The notes beneath the pieces were generated by a model, which worked only from the letters and a program-made list of their open reading frames with translations, made no database searches and was not told where the DNA came from. The position numbers were made by a program, and so were the translations under genes. Shown here in pieces: positions 26,254 to 35,333 of a DNA stretch of 63,266 bases (position 1 is the stretch's first letter; each line of letters starts with the position of its first letter). Source of the DNA: Fen-999 sp044220545 (GTDB lineage Bacteria > Pseudomonadota > Gammaproteobacteria > Burkholderiales > Rhodocyclaceae); contig JBGAQX010000026.1 of assembly GCA_044220545.1 (NCBI GenBank), positions 1 through 63,266 on the forward strand, written 5' to 3'.

Positions 26254-28158
26254 TCAACGATCGTCACCACGCAGTTCCACCACCCGCCGTTGCATGACTT
26301 CGGGCGTGGCCGCCGACGCCGCCATGGGTGCGCCAACCCGTAGCCCGATACGCGAGAACGGTGCGCGGCGGAACGGTCGGGTCATGGCCGGCCCGTCCTT
26401 GCGGGAAAAGAAGCTGCCCCACAGGCCGGACAGCGCCATCGGCGCCACCGGCAGGTCGCGTTGCGCGCAGCGTGCCAGTATCTCCGTCATGCCCGGCCGG
26501 AACGGATACATATCGCCGGTATCGGTGATGCGCCCCTCGGGGAAGATGGCGACCAGCTCGCCGGCGTCGAGCGCCGCCGCCGCCTCGCTCAGGGCCCGGT
26601 CCTTGAGGGCGGGGTCCTCGCGGCCGGGCGCGATGGGGATGGCCCGGCCGTGGCGAAAGACGAAACCGAGCACCGGCCATTTGAAGATGCGGTGGTCCAT
26701 GACGAAACGGATCGGTCGCGGACAGGCGGCGGCGATGATCAGCGCATCGACGAAGCTGACGTGGTTGCAGACCAGCAGGGCCGGCCCCTCGGCCGGCACC
26801 TGATCGAGGCCGCGCTTCTCCAGCCGGTACACCGAATGCACCAGCAGCCAGACGATGAAGCGCAGCAGGAACTCCGGCACCAGCTTGTAGATGAACAGCG
26901 CGACCACGGCATTGCAGACCGCCGCGACGCCGAACAGCGCCGGTATGCTCAGCCCTTGGCCGAGCAGCCCCGCCGCGGCCAGGGCGCCCGTCACCATGAA
27001 GGCGGCATTGAGAATGTTGTTGGCGGCGATGATGCGCGCGCGTTGCGCCTCGGCGGAGCGTTGCTGCACGAGGGCATAGAGGGGCACGATGAAGAAGCCG
27101 CCGAACACGCCGAGCATGACCAGGTCGATCAGCACGCGCCAGATGGCCGGTTGCCCGAGCAGCGCCGCAACCGTCAGAGCCTGGCCGATGGCGGTAGTCG
27201 CGATGGCCGGAGTTGCCGGCGTGGCAAAGGCCAGGTCGAGGCCGAACAGCGTCAGACCGATCGAACCGAAGGGCACCAGGCCGATTTCCACCTGCTTCGC
27301 CGACAGCCGCTCGCAGAGCAGCGAGCCGATGCCGATGCCAACGGTGAAGGTCGCGAGCAACAAGGTGACCGATGTCTCGCCGCCACCCAGTACGTTCTTG
27401 GCATAGGCGGGAAACTGGGTCAGGAACAGCGCGCCATAGAGCCAGAACCAGGAGATGCCCAGGATCGACAGGAACACGGTGCGGTTCTGGCGGGCGAAGC
27501 CGATGTTGCGCCAGGTTTCGGTGATCGGGTTGGGATTCACGCGCAGGTCCGGCACCGGCGCTGGCGCCCGGGGAATGCCCCGGCTGGCCAGATAGCCGGC
27601 GGCGGCAATGCCGAAGCTGGCGGCCGCGATCCAATGGGTGCCGGCTTCCTGCGCCGCCAGCAGGCCGCCAGCCAGGGTGCCGAGCAGGATGGCGACGAAG
27701 GTGCCCGCCTCGACCAGGGCATTGCCACCGACCAGTTCGTCCGGATGCAGGTGCTGCGGCAGGATCGCGTACTTGACCGGGCCGAACAACGTCGAGTGCA
27801 GGCCGAGCAGGAACAGCGCCGTCAGCAGCACCGGCAGGCTATGCAGGGCGAAACCAAGCCCGGCGACCACCATGATGAGCATTTCCAGCACCTTGACCAG
27901 ACGCGCCAGGCGCGCGCGGTCGAACTTGTCGGCCAGTTGGCCGGCGGTGGCGGAGAACAGGAAAAAGGGCAGGATGAAGATGCCGGCGGCCAGATTCGCC
28001 AGCAGCTCTGGCCCGAGTGTCGTCCAGTGGGCGGCCTGAAACGTCAGCAACACCACCAGGGCATTCTTGAAGACGTTGTCATTGAACGCGCCGAGAAACT
28101 GCGTGACGAAGAATGGCGCGAAGCGCCGTTGCCGCAGGAGGCGGAACTGCGAACTCAT
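26254..28158 (-). CDS. Lysophospholipid transporter (LplT-type MFS) fused to PlsC-type acyltransferase
   Basis: A 634-residue membrane protein. Residues 1 to about 420 are a 12-span major facilitator of the LplT type (FVTQFLGAFNDNVFKNALVVL at the N-terminus, HSTLFGPVKYAILPQHL). Residues about 430-630 are a 1-acylglycerol-3-phosphate acyltransferase domain with the catalytic CNHVSFVD (H-X4-D) and FPEGRIT blocks. This resembles LplT plus the acyltransferase half of E. coli Aas, but without an acyl-ACP synthetase domain. The likely role is flipping and reacylating lysophospholipids at the inner membrane. The start overlaps the amidohydrolase stop by 4 bases. Confidence 0.92.
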   Translation of the reverse strand: MSSQFRLLRQRRFAPFFVTQFLGAFNDNVFKNALVVLLTFQAAHWTTLGPELLANLAAGIFILPFFLFSATAGQLADKFDRARLARLVKVLEMLIMVVAGLGFALHSLPVLLTALFLLGLHSTLFGPVKYAILPQHLHPDELVGGNALVEAGTFVAILLGTLAGGLLAAQEAGTHWIAAASFGIAAAGYLASRGIPRAPAPVPDLRVNPNPITETWRNIGFARQNRTVFLSILGISWFWLYGALFLTQFPAYAKNVLGGGETSVTLLLATFTVGIGIGSLLCERLSAKQVEIGLVPFGSIGLTLFGLDLAFATPATPAIATTAIGQALTVAALLGQPAIWRVLIDLVMLGVFGGFFIVPLYALVQQRSAEAQRARIIAANNILNAAFMVTGALAAAGLLGQGLSIPALFGVAAVCNAVVALFIYKLVPEFLLRFIVWLLVHSVYRLEKRGLDQVPAEGPALLVCNHVSFVDALIIAAACPRPIRFVMDHRIFKWPVLGFVFRHGRAIPIAPGREDPALKDRALSEAAAALDAGELVAIFPEGRITDTGDMYPFRPGMTEILARCAQRDLPVAPMALSGLWGSFFSRKDGPAMTRPFRRAPFSRIGLRVGAPMAASAATPEVMQRRVVELRGDDR

Positions 28159-29402
28159 GAGCGGCTCCGAAGGAAGAAGTCCCGGGTGTGAAAGATGCCG
28201 TCGGCCAGGCGCCGGCCCTGCCAGCGCAATTGCCGCTTGAGGACAAAGTCGAACAGCAGCGGGTTGTGTGTGTGGAGGTCGTTCAGCACCGGCACGGTGC
28301 CGGCATCGAGCAGTCCGGCGGCGACCAGCTCGCGTGGCGAGAACAGCGGCATCACGCCGGGCAGCGGATAGTCGGAGCCGTTGAGCAGCCGGCCGTGCCA
28401 GGCTTCGCGTCCGACGATGGCCTTGATGACCCCGATCGCGCGATTGCGCTGGGTAATGGCGGAGATGTCGCCGAACAACCGCCCCGCGTACCGCGGCTCG
28501 GCCATCAGCCGGGCGAACAGATCGAAACTGGGCACCCTCGGTCCGGCCGCGCCGCGATCGAGATCCACATCCTGGCCGATGGAGGCGCAATGTGCGACCA
28601 CCACCCGCACGCCATGGTCGAGCGCCCGGCGCAGCCTGAGCGGATTGTTGTAGGTCTGCTGGCCGGCGCCATGCACCGCCTTCTCCTCGCCGGCATGGCT
28701 GATCAGCGGCAGGTCGAGCCGGGCCAGCGCTTCGTAGAAGGCGTCGCAACGCGGCGAAGCCGGGTCCATGCCCATGGCGGCCGGCAACCATTTCACCGCC
28801 CGCGCGCCATCGGCGACGGCAACTTCCAGCGCCGGCACCGCGTCCGGCCGATAGGGATGGATGGAGCAAACCCATTCGAACTCATCGGGATAGCGCCGGG
28901 CCAGGTCGCGCGCATAGGCGTCGGGAACATGGAAAGCGGTGCGTTCGGGGCGCGGCAGGCCGGCCTCGTCGTGGCAGCGATCGAAGGCGAACAGCATCAG
29001 CTTGGCGCCCGGGCGCAGACCGTCGACCAGGTTGCGCATGCGTTGCACGTAGCTGGCGTCGACGCGCCCCGGCGCGTCATGGACGCAGCCCGCGTTGAGA
29101 TAGAACAGGCGCTGCGCAAACTGCACCGGGCTCAGCAGGCTCTCCATTTCCGGCGCGGTGGTGATGCCGCTGCCAGAATCCCCCGTGCCGGCGATATGGA
29201 CATGGCAGTCCCAGACCCGCGTGGAATCGATGTCCCGCCACGCCGCACGGACCAGCGGGTGCTCCGCCAGTTCGGGCGGTAGCGCGGCATGACAGGGATT
29301 CCACAACCGGGGCCGCGCCCAGGCCGCGAGTCCCCAGCCACCAGCCGTGGCGGCGCCGAGCATGGCGGCGGAAAGCAGAAAGCGGCGGCGACGCTTGTCC
29401 AT
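28155..29402 (-). CDS. Amidohydrolase-2 family protein with Tat-type signal
   Basis: About 415 residues from the ATG at 29402 (a GTG five codons upstream is the alternative). The N-terminus DKRRRRFLLSAAML resembles a twin-arginine signal, suggesting a folded, probably metal-containing exported enzyme. The core is a metal-dependent TIM-barrel hydrolase: DCHVHIAG supplies the HxH metal ligands, ISHAGEE the barrel His, VVAHCAS another, and NGSDYPLPG the catalytic Asp. The substrate is unknown. Its stop overlaps the transporter/acyltransferase start, so the two are coupled. Confidence 0.82.
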   Translation of the reverse strand: MDKRRRRFLLSAAMLGAATAGGWGLAAWARPRLWNPCHAALPPELAEHPLVRAAWRDIDSTRVWDCHVHIAGTGDSGSGITTAPEMESLLSPVQFAQRLFYLNAGCVHDAPGRVDASYVQRMRNLVDGLRPGAKLMLFAFDRCHDEAGLPRPERTAFHVPDAYARDLARRYPDEFEWVCSIHPYRPDAVPALEVAVADGARAVKWLPAAMGMDPASPRCDAFYEALARLDLPLISHAGEEKAVHGAGQQTYNNPLRLRRALDHGVRVVVAHCASIGQDVDLDRGAAGPRVPSFDLFARLMAEPRYAGRLFGDISAITQRNRAIGVIKAIVGREAWHGRLLNGSDYPLPGVMPLFSPRELVAAGLLDAGTVPVLNDLHTHNPLLFDFVLKRQLRWQGRRLADGIFHTRDFFLRSRS

Positions 29403-29458
29403 CAGAGGCTGGACCACGCAAGGACGAGCGATTTCACGGTAGACGGTTCTCCGACGGC

Positions 29459-29770
29459 TCAGGTGTTGTCACGAACATAGGCCAGGACATTGGACAAGGC
29501 CTCGTCGAGGGCGGCGCGGTCGATCCAGAAGTGGACCTCCTTTCCAACCTTCTCGGAGCCAAGCACCCCGGCCTCCTGAAGAATCTTCAAGTGATGGGAG
29601 ACGGTCGAGCGCGCCAGCGTCGAGACTTCGGCGATCTGGCCGACATTGAGGCGCTCGCCCGGCTCGAAGAGCAGCAGGATGTGTTGGCGATGCTCGTCGC
29701 CGAGGGCGGCGAAGACTTTCGACATGCCGCGCCATTCGCGCGGCAGGCTGCGGACGTAGTTCTTTTTCAT
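29459..29770 (-). CDS. ArsR-family transcriptional regulator
   Basis: A winged-helix repressor of about 103 residues (start MKKNYVRSLPREWRGMSKVF). The HTH reads NVGQIAEVSTLARSTVSHHLKILQEAGVLGSEKVGKEVHFWI. The ELCVCDL metal motif of classical ArsR is absent, and no paired cysteines occur, so it probably senses something other than arsenite. An ATG at 29806 would add 12 residues. A perfect 11-bp palindrome covers the chosen start codon, suggesting autoregulation. It is the first gene of the run continuing with the amidohydrolase and LplT-PlsC genes (56-base gap), so these are its likely targets. Confidence 0.88.
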   Translation of the reverse strand: MKKNYVRSLPREWRGMSKVFAALGDEHRQHILLLFEPGERLNVGQIAEVSTLARSTVSHHLKILQEAGVLGSEKVGKEVHFWIDRAALDEALSNVLAYVRDNT

Positions 29771-29797
29771 ATCGACATTGTTAGTTATGTCGATATG
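29768..29797. promoter_or_regulatory. Perfect palindrome at the ArsR-family gene start
   Basis: CATATCGACAT (29768-29778) and ATGTCGATATG (29787-29797) form an 11-bp perfect inverted repeat around TGTTAGTT. On the minus strand a TTGACT hexamer lies a few bases upstream, so the palindrome occupies the promoter core. This fits an autorepressor operator of the ArsR class. Confidence 0.8.
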
Positions 29798-29850
29798 ACC
29801 AGTCAAGCAATATTTTGCCCCGCCTGGCGGCCTGGTCCTCGTCGGCCCGG

Positions 29851-31488
29851 TCAGAACTTCTGGGCCAGCCGCAACTGGCCGCTACTACCCGAGTTGCCAC
29901 CATTGCTGCGCGCGTGGCCGAGCTGGACGCTGAGCGACAGGCCGTTGCGCCAACGGATCTCGGTGCCGGCCGTGATCAGCAGTACGCGGCTTTCCTGGTT
30001 GTCGGCGGGGAGCGTGAAGTTGCCCGCCCCCGCGACGTAGCCGACACCGATCTGCTCGCGCCGGGCGAAATCGCGTTGATATTCCACCTTGACGCGCGGA
30101 ATGGCTTCGCCGAACTCGCCTTCGTAGCGGTATTCGCTGTCGACGCCGAGCATCGTCCGCCCGGTTGACAGCCGCTGGCCCTGGTAGGCCAGGGCAAACC
30201 CGGCCGCGCCGCTTTCCGAATAGGCGTCGCGTTGTACCGTCGCCAGATCGACCCGGCTATAGGGCACGATGCGAAGATCGCCGAAGGAAAAGCGATAGCT
30301 GGCGGCCGCCGAACTCAGCCACTGGTTGGCCGACCACTGGCCGTGAGCGAAGTCACCGAGATCGCCGACATAGCGGTCGTAACTCATGTCGACCCGGCCG
30401 GTGCCAACGACCCAGTCGACGCGCAATCGCGGCGAGACGTGAATGCCGCCATAGGCGGCCACGGTGGCTGCGTTGCCGGCCAGGGCGGATGGATCGCCGT
30501 TCAGGGTGCTGCGTTCGCGCCCGTAGCCGACGCCCACGCCGGCGAATACCTTGTCGTCGAAGCAGCGGTCCCCGCCGATGCTCACGCCCTTCCGGTCGTA
30601 ACGAAAGCGGTCGCCGCCCGTGTTGCCGAGGGTGCCGAAGGCCTGCAGACCGGCCGTCCACACGGTCAACTTGTTGCAGCGACGCTGGATGTCGTCTTCG
30701 CCGCGGATCTCCGACAAACGACCGTTGAAATTGTCGAGCTGGGACACCTGGAGATGCCGCACCGCCGCTCCAGCGGCCTGCTGGATGCCGACCACGCCGG
30801 GTACGCGGGTGGGGTTTGGCGCCACGCCGACGCTGATGGTGACGGTCGCCGGCCGCGAGGTGATGCCGCCCGCGGTCGCCACGTAGGTCAGCACATCGGT
30901 ACCGGAGAAGCCCGGCGCGGGCACATAGTTCAGCCGATTGCCGGCCAGCGAGGCGGTACCGTTGCCCGGGGCGGAGGCAATCGCCACGGATACGGGGGCG
31001 CTGCTCGCCGCGACGAAGGGCGTCAGATCGACGCTGCCGGCCACACCATAGGGCACGGCCAGGGTCGCCGGATTGGCCACAGTGAAGCCGCTTACGGTGG
31101 CCACCAGCGGGCTGTCGTAGGGAAGCACGGGCGGCACCGGGATGCCGGTGAGGGTCGGTGGTGGCGGCGGCGGTGGCGGCAGGACGCGGATCGAAAACGA
31201 ATAGGAGCCCAGCGCCGTCGGCGTCCCGGAGACCGTGGCGGTACCGCCGGTGGCGGCGAAGCTCAGGCCGGGCGGCAGGCTGCCAAGCAACTGGTAGCTC
31301 TGGCCGGCACCGAAAGTCCCGACGAAAGTCTGCGAAAACGGCGTACCCAGCGTCATGGTCAGACTGGCCGAAGCGCCGGTCAGCGAGGTCTGTGCCGCGA
31401 CCAGGCGCGGCAGCAGCAAGGCAACCACCAGCGCGATCCACAACCAGTTGAGTCCCGGCGTCCGGTTCCCGTACCCCAGTGTCTTCAT
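29851..31488 (-). CDS. Small autotransporter with Ig-like passenger
   Basis: A 545-residue outer-membrane protein. Signal peptide about 1-32. A putative-Ig (He_PIG-type) domain at about 35-103 contains GLSFAATGGTATVSGTP. Eight consecutive prolines follow at 104-111, then a second Ig/cadherin-like domain (about 125-225) with GTASLAGNRLNYVPAPGFSGTD. A roughly 270-residue autotransporter beta-barrel ends in the outer-membrane signature LRLAQKF with terminal Phe. The passenger is unusually short. The role may be adhesion or display; the ligand is unknown. Confidence 0.85.
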   Translation of the reverse strand: MKTLGYGNRTPGLNWLWIALVVALLLPRLVAAQTSLTGASASLTMTLGTPFSQTFVGTFGAGQSYQLLGSLPPGLSFAATGGTATVSGTPTALGSYSFSIRVLPPPPPPPPTLTGIPVPPVLPYDSPLVATVSGFTVANPATLAVPYGVAGSVDLTPFVAASSAPVSVAIASAPGNGTASLAGNRLNYVPAPGFSGTDVLTYVATAGGITSRPATVTISVGVAPNPTRVPGVVGIQQAAGAAVRHLQVSQLDNFNGRLSEIRGEDDIQRRCNKLTVWTAGLQAFGTLGNTGGDRFRYDRKGVSIGGDRCFDDKVFAGVGVGYGRERSTLNGDPSALAGNAATVAAYGGIHVSPRLRVDWVVGTGRVDMSYDRYVGDLGDFAHGQWSANQWLSSAAASYRFSFGDLRIVPYSRVDLATVQRDAYSESGAAGFALAYQGQRLSTGRTMLGVDSEYRYEGEFGEAIPRVKVEYQRDFARREQIGVGYVAGAGNFTLPADNQESRVLLITAGTEIRWRNGLSLSVQLGHARSNGGNSGSSGQLRLAQKF

Positions 31489-31603
31489 TGTCGTTCTCCC
31501 TGTTTCAAGGCCCTATCGTCACCGCCGCCGCGTCAAGCCAGCCTATGCCGCGAGGATGATACGCCGGTCCTCCGCGTCCCATGCGTCGATGCCGTCGCCG
31601 TGG

Positions 31604-33640
31604 CTACGCCTTGAGCAGTTCCTCGCGCCCCGCCAGCCAGCGGCGCAGATGGGCGTCGGTTTGCGCCGGCCAGCGGCGCAACATCTCCTCGGCGGTGGCG
31701 CGCGCCTGTTCGACCAGACGGGTGTCGTCGAGATCGGCAAAACGCAGCAGCGGCACGCCGCTCTGGCGCGAGCCGATGAATTCACCGGGGCCACGCAGTC
31801 GCAGGTCGAGGCGGGCGATCTCGAAGCCGTCGGTGTTTTCGTAGATGACCTTCAGACGCGCCCGGGCCGTTTCACCCAGCGGCTGGGCGTAGAGCAGGAT
31901 GCAGGCCGACTGGGCACTGCCGCGCCCGACCCGGCCGCGCAACTGGTGCAACTGGGCGAGACCGAAGCGCTCGGCATGTTCGATGACCATCAGGCTGGCA
32001 TTCGGCACGTCGACGCCGACCTCGATCACCGTGGTGGCCACCAGGACTTGCACCTCGTTGCGCGAGAAGGCGGCCATCACCTCCGCCTTCTCGCCGGCCT
32101 TGAGCCGACCGTGGACGAGGCCGACGCGCAAGTCAGGCAGCTCGGCGGTCAGCCGCGCGAAGGTTTCCTCGGCGGTCTTGAGTTGCAGCGCCTCGGATTC
32201 CTCGATCAACGGGCACACCCAGTAGGCCTGGCGACCCGCCCGGCAAGCGTCATGGACGCGGCCGATCACCTGGTCGCGGCGGCTTTCCGCCACCAGCTTG
32301 GTGACCACCGGCGTGCGGCCCGGTGGCAGTTCGTCGAGCACCGAGACATCCAGGTCGGCGTAGTAGCTCATGGCCAGGGTGCGCGGGATGGGCGTGGCCG
32401 ACATAGTCAGTTGGTGGGCGAACTGCCCCTTCCGCTTCAGGGCCAGCCGCTGTTGCACGCCGAAGCGATGCTGCTCGTCCACGATGGCGAGCCCCAGGCG
32501 GGCGAACTCGACGTCGGCCTCGATCAGCGCGTGGGTGCCGACCGCCAGCGGCATGGCGCCTTCGGCCAGCGACTGCGCCATAGACTTCCTTTGCGACTTC
32601 TTCATCCGGCCCGACAGCCAGGCGACCTCGAGCCCCAGCGGCGTCAACCAGGCGGCCAGCTTGCGGTAGTGCTGTTCGGCGAGGATTTCGGTCGGCGCCA
32701 TCAGCGCGGCCTGGTGACCGCTTTCCACCGCTTGCAACATGGCCAGCGCGGCCACGACGGTCTTGCCGCTGCCGACATCGCCCTGCAGCAGCCGCTGCAT
32801 GGGATGGGCCAGGGTCAGGTCGGCGGCGATTTCGCGCCAGACTCTTTGTTGCGCCGCCGTCAGCGCGAAGGGCAGGCTGGCGAGCAGGCCACCGGTAAAT
32901 TGGCCGGTGCCGGCCAGTTGCGGTGCGCCCCGGGCCCGCCGGGCGGCATAGGCGCGGCGCAGGGAGAGCTGCTGGGCCAGGAGTTCATCGAAGGCGATGC
33001 GTTGCCAGGCGGGATGGCTTCTGGCCTCGAGCTGCGCCAGCGACACTTCGGGTGGCGGCTGATGCAGGAAACGCAGGCTGTCGGAAAAATCGGCCAGGCC
33101 GAGTGTCTGGCGCAACTCGTCGGGCAAGGTATCGTCGAGGTTGGCCGCGTCCAGCGCCCGCTGAATGAGGCGCCGCAGGGTTCCCTGGCCAAGACCCGCC
33201 GTGGTCGGATAGATCGGCGTCAGCCGGTCCGGCAGCGGCTCGTCGGCGGCCGGGGCACGGAAACGCGGATGGACCATCTCGGTGCCGAAGAAGCCGCCCC
33301 GCGGCTCGCCGTAGACGCGCACGCGCGCCCCTTCCCGCAAGGCCTTTTGCTGGCTCGGATAGAAGTTGAGGAAGCGCAACACCATGTCACCACTGCCGTC
33401 GCGAACCCGGACGACGAGCTGGCGCCGCGGCCGAAAGGCGACTTCACTGGCGAGGACTTCGACCTCGAACTGCGCCGGCGCCCCCGGCACCGCGTCACGG
33501 ATCGACGTCAGCCGCGTCTCGTCCTCGTAGCGGAGCGGCAGGTGCAGCGGCAGGTCGGCATCGCAGTGGAGGCCGAGACGCGCCAGCTTCTCCACCAATA
33601 CGGCGGACAGGCCGGCGAAGATTCCCGGCTCAGCCGACAA
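31604..33640 (-). CDS. recG: ATP-dependent DNA helicase RecG
   Basis: A branch-migrating helicase for replication-fork rescue, about 678 residues (E. coli 693). Wedge/OB domain at about 60-160; helicase motifs GDVGSGKT (Walker A), DEQHRFGVQQR (Walker B region), TMSATPIPRTLA and QLRGRVGRG are all intact. No ATG precedes the conserved N-terminus; a TTG at 33640 overlapping the ridA stop by 11 bases is the most likely start, with TTG/GTG at 33598/33595 as alternatives. Probably co-transcribed with ridA. Confidence 0.95.
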   Translation of the reverse strand: MSAEPGIFAGLSAVLVEKLARLGLHCDADLPLHLPLRYEDETRLTSIRDAVPGAPAQFEVEVLASEVAFRPRRQLVVRVRDGSGDMVLRFLNFYPSQQKALREGARVRVYGEPRGGFFGTEMVHPRFRAPAADEPLPDRLTPIYPTTAGLGQGTLRRLIQRALDAANLDDTLPDELRQTLGLADFSDSLRFLHQPPPEVSLAQLEARSHPAWQRIAFDELLAQQLSLRRAYAARRARGAPQLAGTGQFTGGLLASLPFALTAAQQRVWREIAADLTLAHPMQRLLQGDVGSGKTVVAALAMLQAVESGHQAALMAPTEILAEQHYRKLAAWLTPLGLEVAWLSGRMKKSQRKSMAQSLAEGAMPLAVGTHALIEADVEFARLGLAIVDEQHRFGVQQRLALKRKGQFAHQLTMSATPIPRTLAMSYYADLDVSVLDELPPGRTPVVTKLVAESRRDQVIGRVHDACRAGRQAYWVCPLIEESEALQLKTAEETFARLTAELPDLRVGLVHGRLKAGEKAEVMAAFSRNEVQVLVATTVIEVGVDVPNASLMVIEHAERFGLAQLHQLRGRVGRGSAQSACILLYAQPLGETARARLKVIYENTDGFEIARLDLRLRGPGEFIGSRQSGVPLLRFADLDDTRLVEQARATAEEMLRRWPAQTDAHLRRWLAGREELLKA

Positions 33641-34046
33641 CGAGAATCGCGTCCGCCTCGACCAGGGCGCCGCGCGGCAGCGCCGCGACACCGACGGCGG
33701 CGCGAGCCGGATAGGGCTGGGCCACATACCTCGCCATCACGTCATTCACCTTGGCGAAATTGGCCAGGTCGGTCAGGTAGATATTGAACTTCACCGCCTG
33801 GTCGAGGCTGCCACCGGCCGCGGTGGCGACGGCCTTGAGGTTCTCGAACACGCGGACGATCTGCGCGTCGATGCCGTCGACCATTTGCATGGTGGCCGGA
33901 TCCAGGCCGATCTGACCCGAAAGGTACACGGTCTGACCGGTGCCACCACCGACCATGACGGCCTGCGAATAGGTGCCGATGGCGGCGGGTGCATCGCCGG
34001 TGGCGACGATCCGCCGGCTGCCAAGATCAGGGCTGTCAGTTGTCAT
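33630..34046 (-). CDS. RidA/YjgF-family protein (enamine/imine deaminase family)
   Basis: A 138-residue member of the Rid superfamily, which as trimers hydrolyse reactive enamine/imine intermediates from PLP enzymes. Family features are GTYSQAV near the N-terminus, VYLSGQIGLDP, and YPARAAVGVAALPRGALVEADAILV, which carries the substrate-binding Arg and terminal Glu. The insertion VGGGTGQ before the first strand is slightly longer than usual. Upstream of and overlapping recG. Confidence 0.92.
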   Translation of the reverse strand: MTTDSPDLGSRRIVATGDAPAAIGTYSQAVMVGGGTGQTVYLSGQIGLDPATMQMVDGIDAQIVRVFENLKAVATAAGGSLDQAVKFNIYLTDLANFAKVNDVMARYVAQPYPARAAVGVAALPRGALVEADAILVVG

Positions 34047-34060
34047 TGCTTGCTCCCATC

Positions 34061-34810
34061 CTATTTACGAGCGGCCATGATGAGGCCGGGATCCATGCCG
34101 AGCGACTTGAGTTTGTCCCGCGCCTGCTCGGCTTCCTGCCGGGTCGCGAACGGCCCGACCTGGACGCGGGCCTCGATCCGCGCCGGCACACCGGCGAGCT
34201 CGAGCCGGGCGCGCAGTTCCTCGGCATTGGCAACACTGCTGAAGACACCCATTTGGAGCAGGAATTGGCCAACGGCCTCGACCGCGCGGGCAACGGGTCG
34301 GGGGCCCGGGGGCGTTGTCACCTCGGCGGGAACCGGCTTCACCGCGACGACCGCCGGCGGTGGCACCCGGGCAAGCACGCTGGCCGGCTCGGGCTTCGGA
34401 ACCACCATGGCGACCGGCTCGCCGGGCCGCAACATGGCCGGGTGCGCGGTGGCGGGCGGCGTCAAGGAGCGCTCGTCGCGAGCGGGGGGCATGGTCCCGG
34501 TGGGCTCCGCCGTCCTCTCCGGTTCGGCGACAACCTCTTTCGCCACCTCGGCCTTGTCGGCCGCCGGTTCCTCGGTCGTCTTTTCCTCGGTGGACTTTTC
34601 CTCGGCCGGCCTGGCGGGCGGTTCGACGCGGGCAACCGGGCTCGGCTTGTCGGGCTGAACGTAGAGGCCGTCGAACAGCGCCAGCCCGGCCAGCAGCGCC
34701 ACCACCAGCGCCCCGGCCACCGTCACCCGCTTGAGCAGGCGCTTTCTCAGCCCGTCATCATCATCCTGCGGGTCTGGCCGCGGCATTGCGTTACTGTCCG
34801 TGTGCGCCAT
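34061..34810 (-). CDS. SPOR-domain membrane protein
   Basis: A protein of about 249 residues: short cytoplasmic tail, one membrane helix (roughly 28-48), a long Pro/Glu/Ala-rich periplasmic linker with repeated EEKSTEEKTTEE and PEPAS stretches, and a C-terminal SPOR domain (about 172-247; LLQMGVFSSVANAEELRARL). SPOR domains bind denuded peptidoglycan at division sites. The start was placed at the ATG at 34810, six bases after AGAGG; this overlaps the upstream gene by 20 bases. An ATG at 34786 is possible. Confidence 0.85.
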   Translation of the reverse strand: MAHTDSNAMPRPDPQDDDDGLRKRLLKRVTVAGALVVALLAGLALFDGLYVQPDKPSPVARVEPPARPAEEKSTEEKTTEEPAADKAEVAKEVVAEPERTAEPTGTMPPARDERSLTPPATAHPAMLRPGEPVAMVVPKPEPASVLARVPPPAVVAVKPVPAEVTTPPGPRPVARAVEAVGQFLLQMGVFSSVANAEELRARLELAGVPARIEARVQVGPFATRQEAEQARDKLKSLGMDPGLIMAARK

Positions 34811-35333
34811 CATCGACCTCTTTGTCAAAGTCCCGGCTGTCCCGACTCATGGCCAACACCAGTTCCGCCTCGGCCACCGATATGCCACATTCCTCCGCCA
34901 CCCCGCGCGCATCGAAACCGCGCTGTGCCAGGGCCGCGGCTTCGGCGTAGAGCGGCGAAACCCGCCGTGTCGCCTTGATCTCCGCCAACTCGTCGCGCAG
35001 CGCCGCCAGCTCGACGCGCAACTGGCGGACTTCGGCCTCCAGCTCGGTCTTGGCCACCTGCACCGATAGCTCGGCCGCGAACGCCACCGAGGGCACCGGC
35101 GCTATATCGGTCGGCACGTCGGTATCGGTAGCGACCATCGGCTCGGCCGCCATCAACGGCGCAACGGCCGGCGCCGCCTGACCAGCGGTCGAAGCCGTGG
35201 CCGTGGCGGCCGCGACGGCCTCTCGCCGCCGGCGCAGGCGCGCCAAGCCAAGCAGCGACACCACCAGGTAGATCGCCGCCAGCACCGCGACCAGCAAGGT
35301 CGCATCGCGCCAGCCGAATTCGCCCAAGTCCAT
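34791..35333 (-). CDS. DUF2802 domain protein
   Basis: A 180-residue protein with an N-terminal membrane anchor (about 11-33), an Ala-rich linker, a coiled segment (TELEAEVRQLRVELAALRDELAEIKA) and a C-terminal helix-turn-helix-like DUF2802 motif (YAEAAALAQRGFDARGVAEECGISVAEAELVLAM). In polar flagellates DUF2802 proteins occur near motility genes; none is seen here. It overlaps the SPOR gene, so they are co-expressed. Function uncertain. Confidence 0.82.
   Translation of the reverse strand: MDLGEFGWRDATLLVAVLAAIYLVVSLLGLARLRRRREAVAAATATASTAGQAAPAVAPLMAAEPMVATDTDVPTDIAPVPSVAFAAELSVQVAKTELEAEVRQLRVELAALRDELAEIKATRRVSPLYAEAAALAQRGFDARGVAEECGISVAEAELVLAMSRDSRDFDKEVDDGAHGQ

Noticed and set aside
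30353..31441. Second minus-strand frame overlapping the autotransporter
   Set aside because: Arg/His/Gly-rich shadow; the other frame has signal peptide, Ig-like domains and a barrel with terminal Phe.
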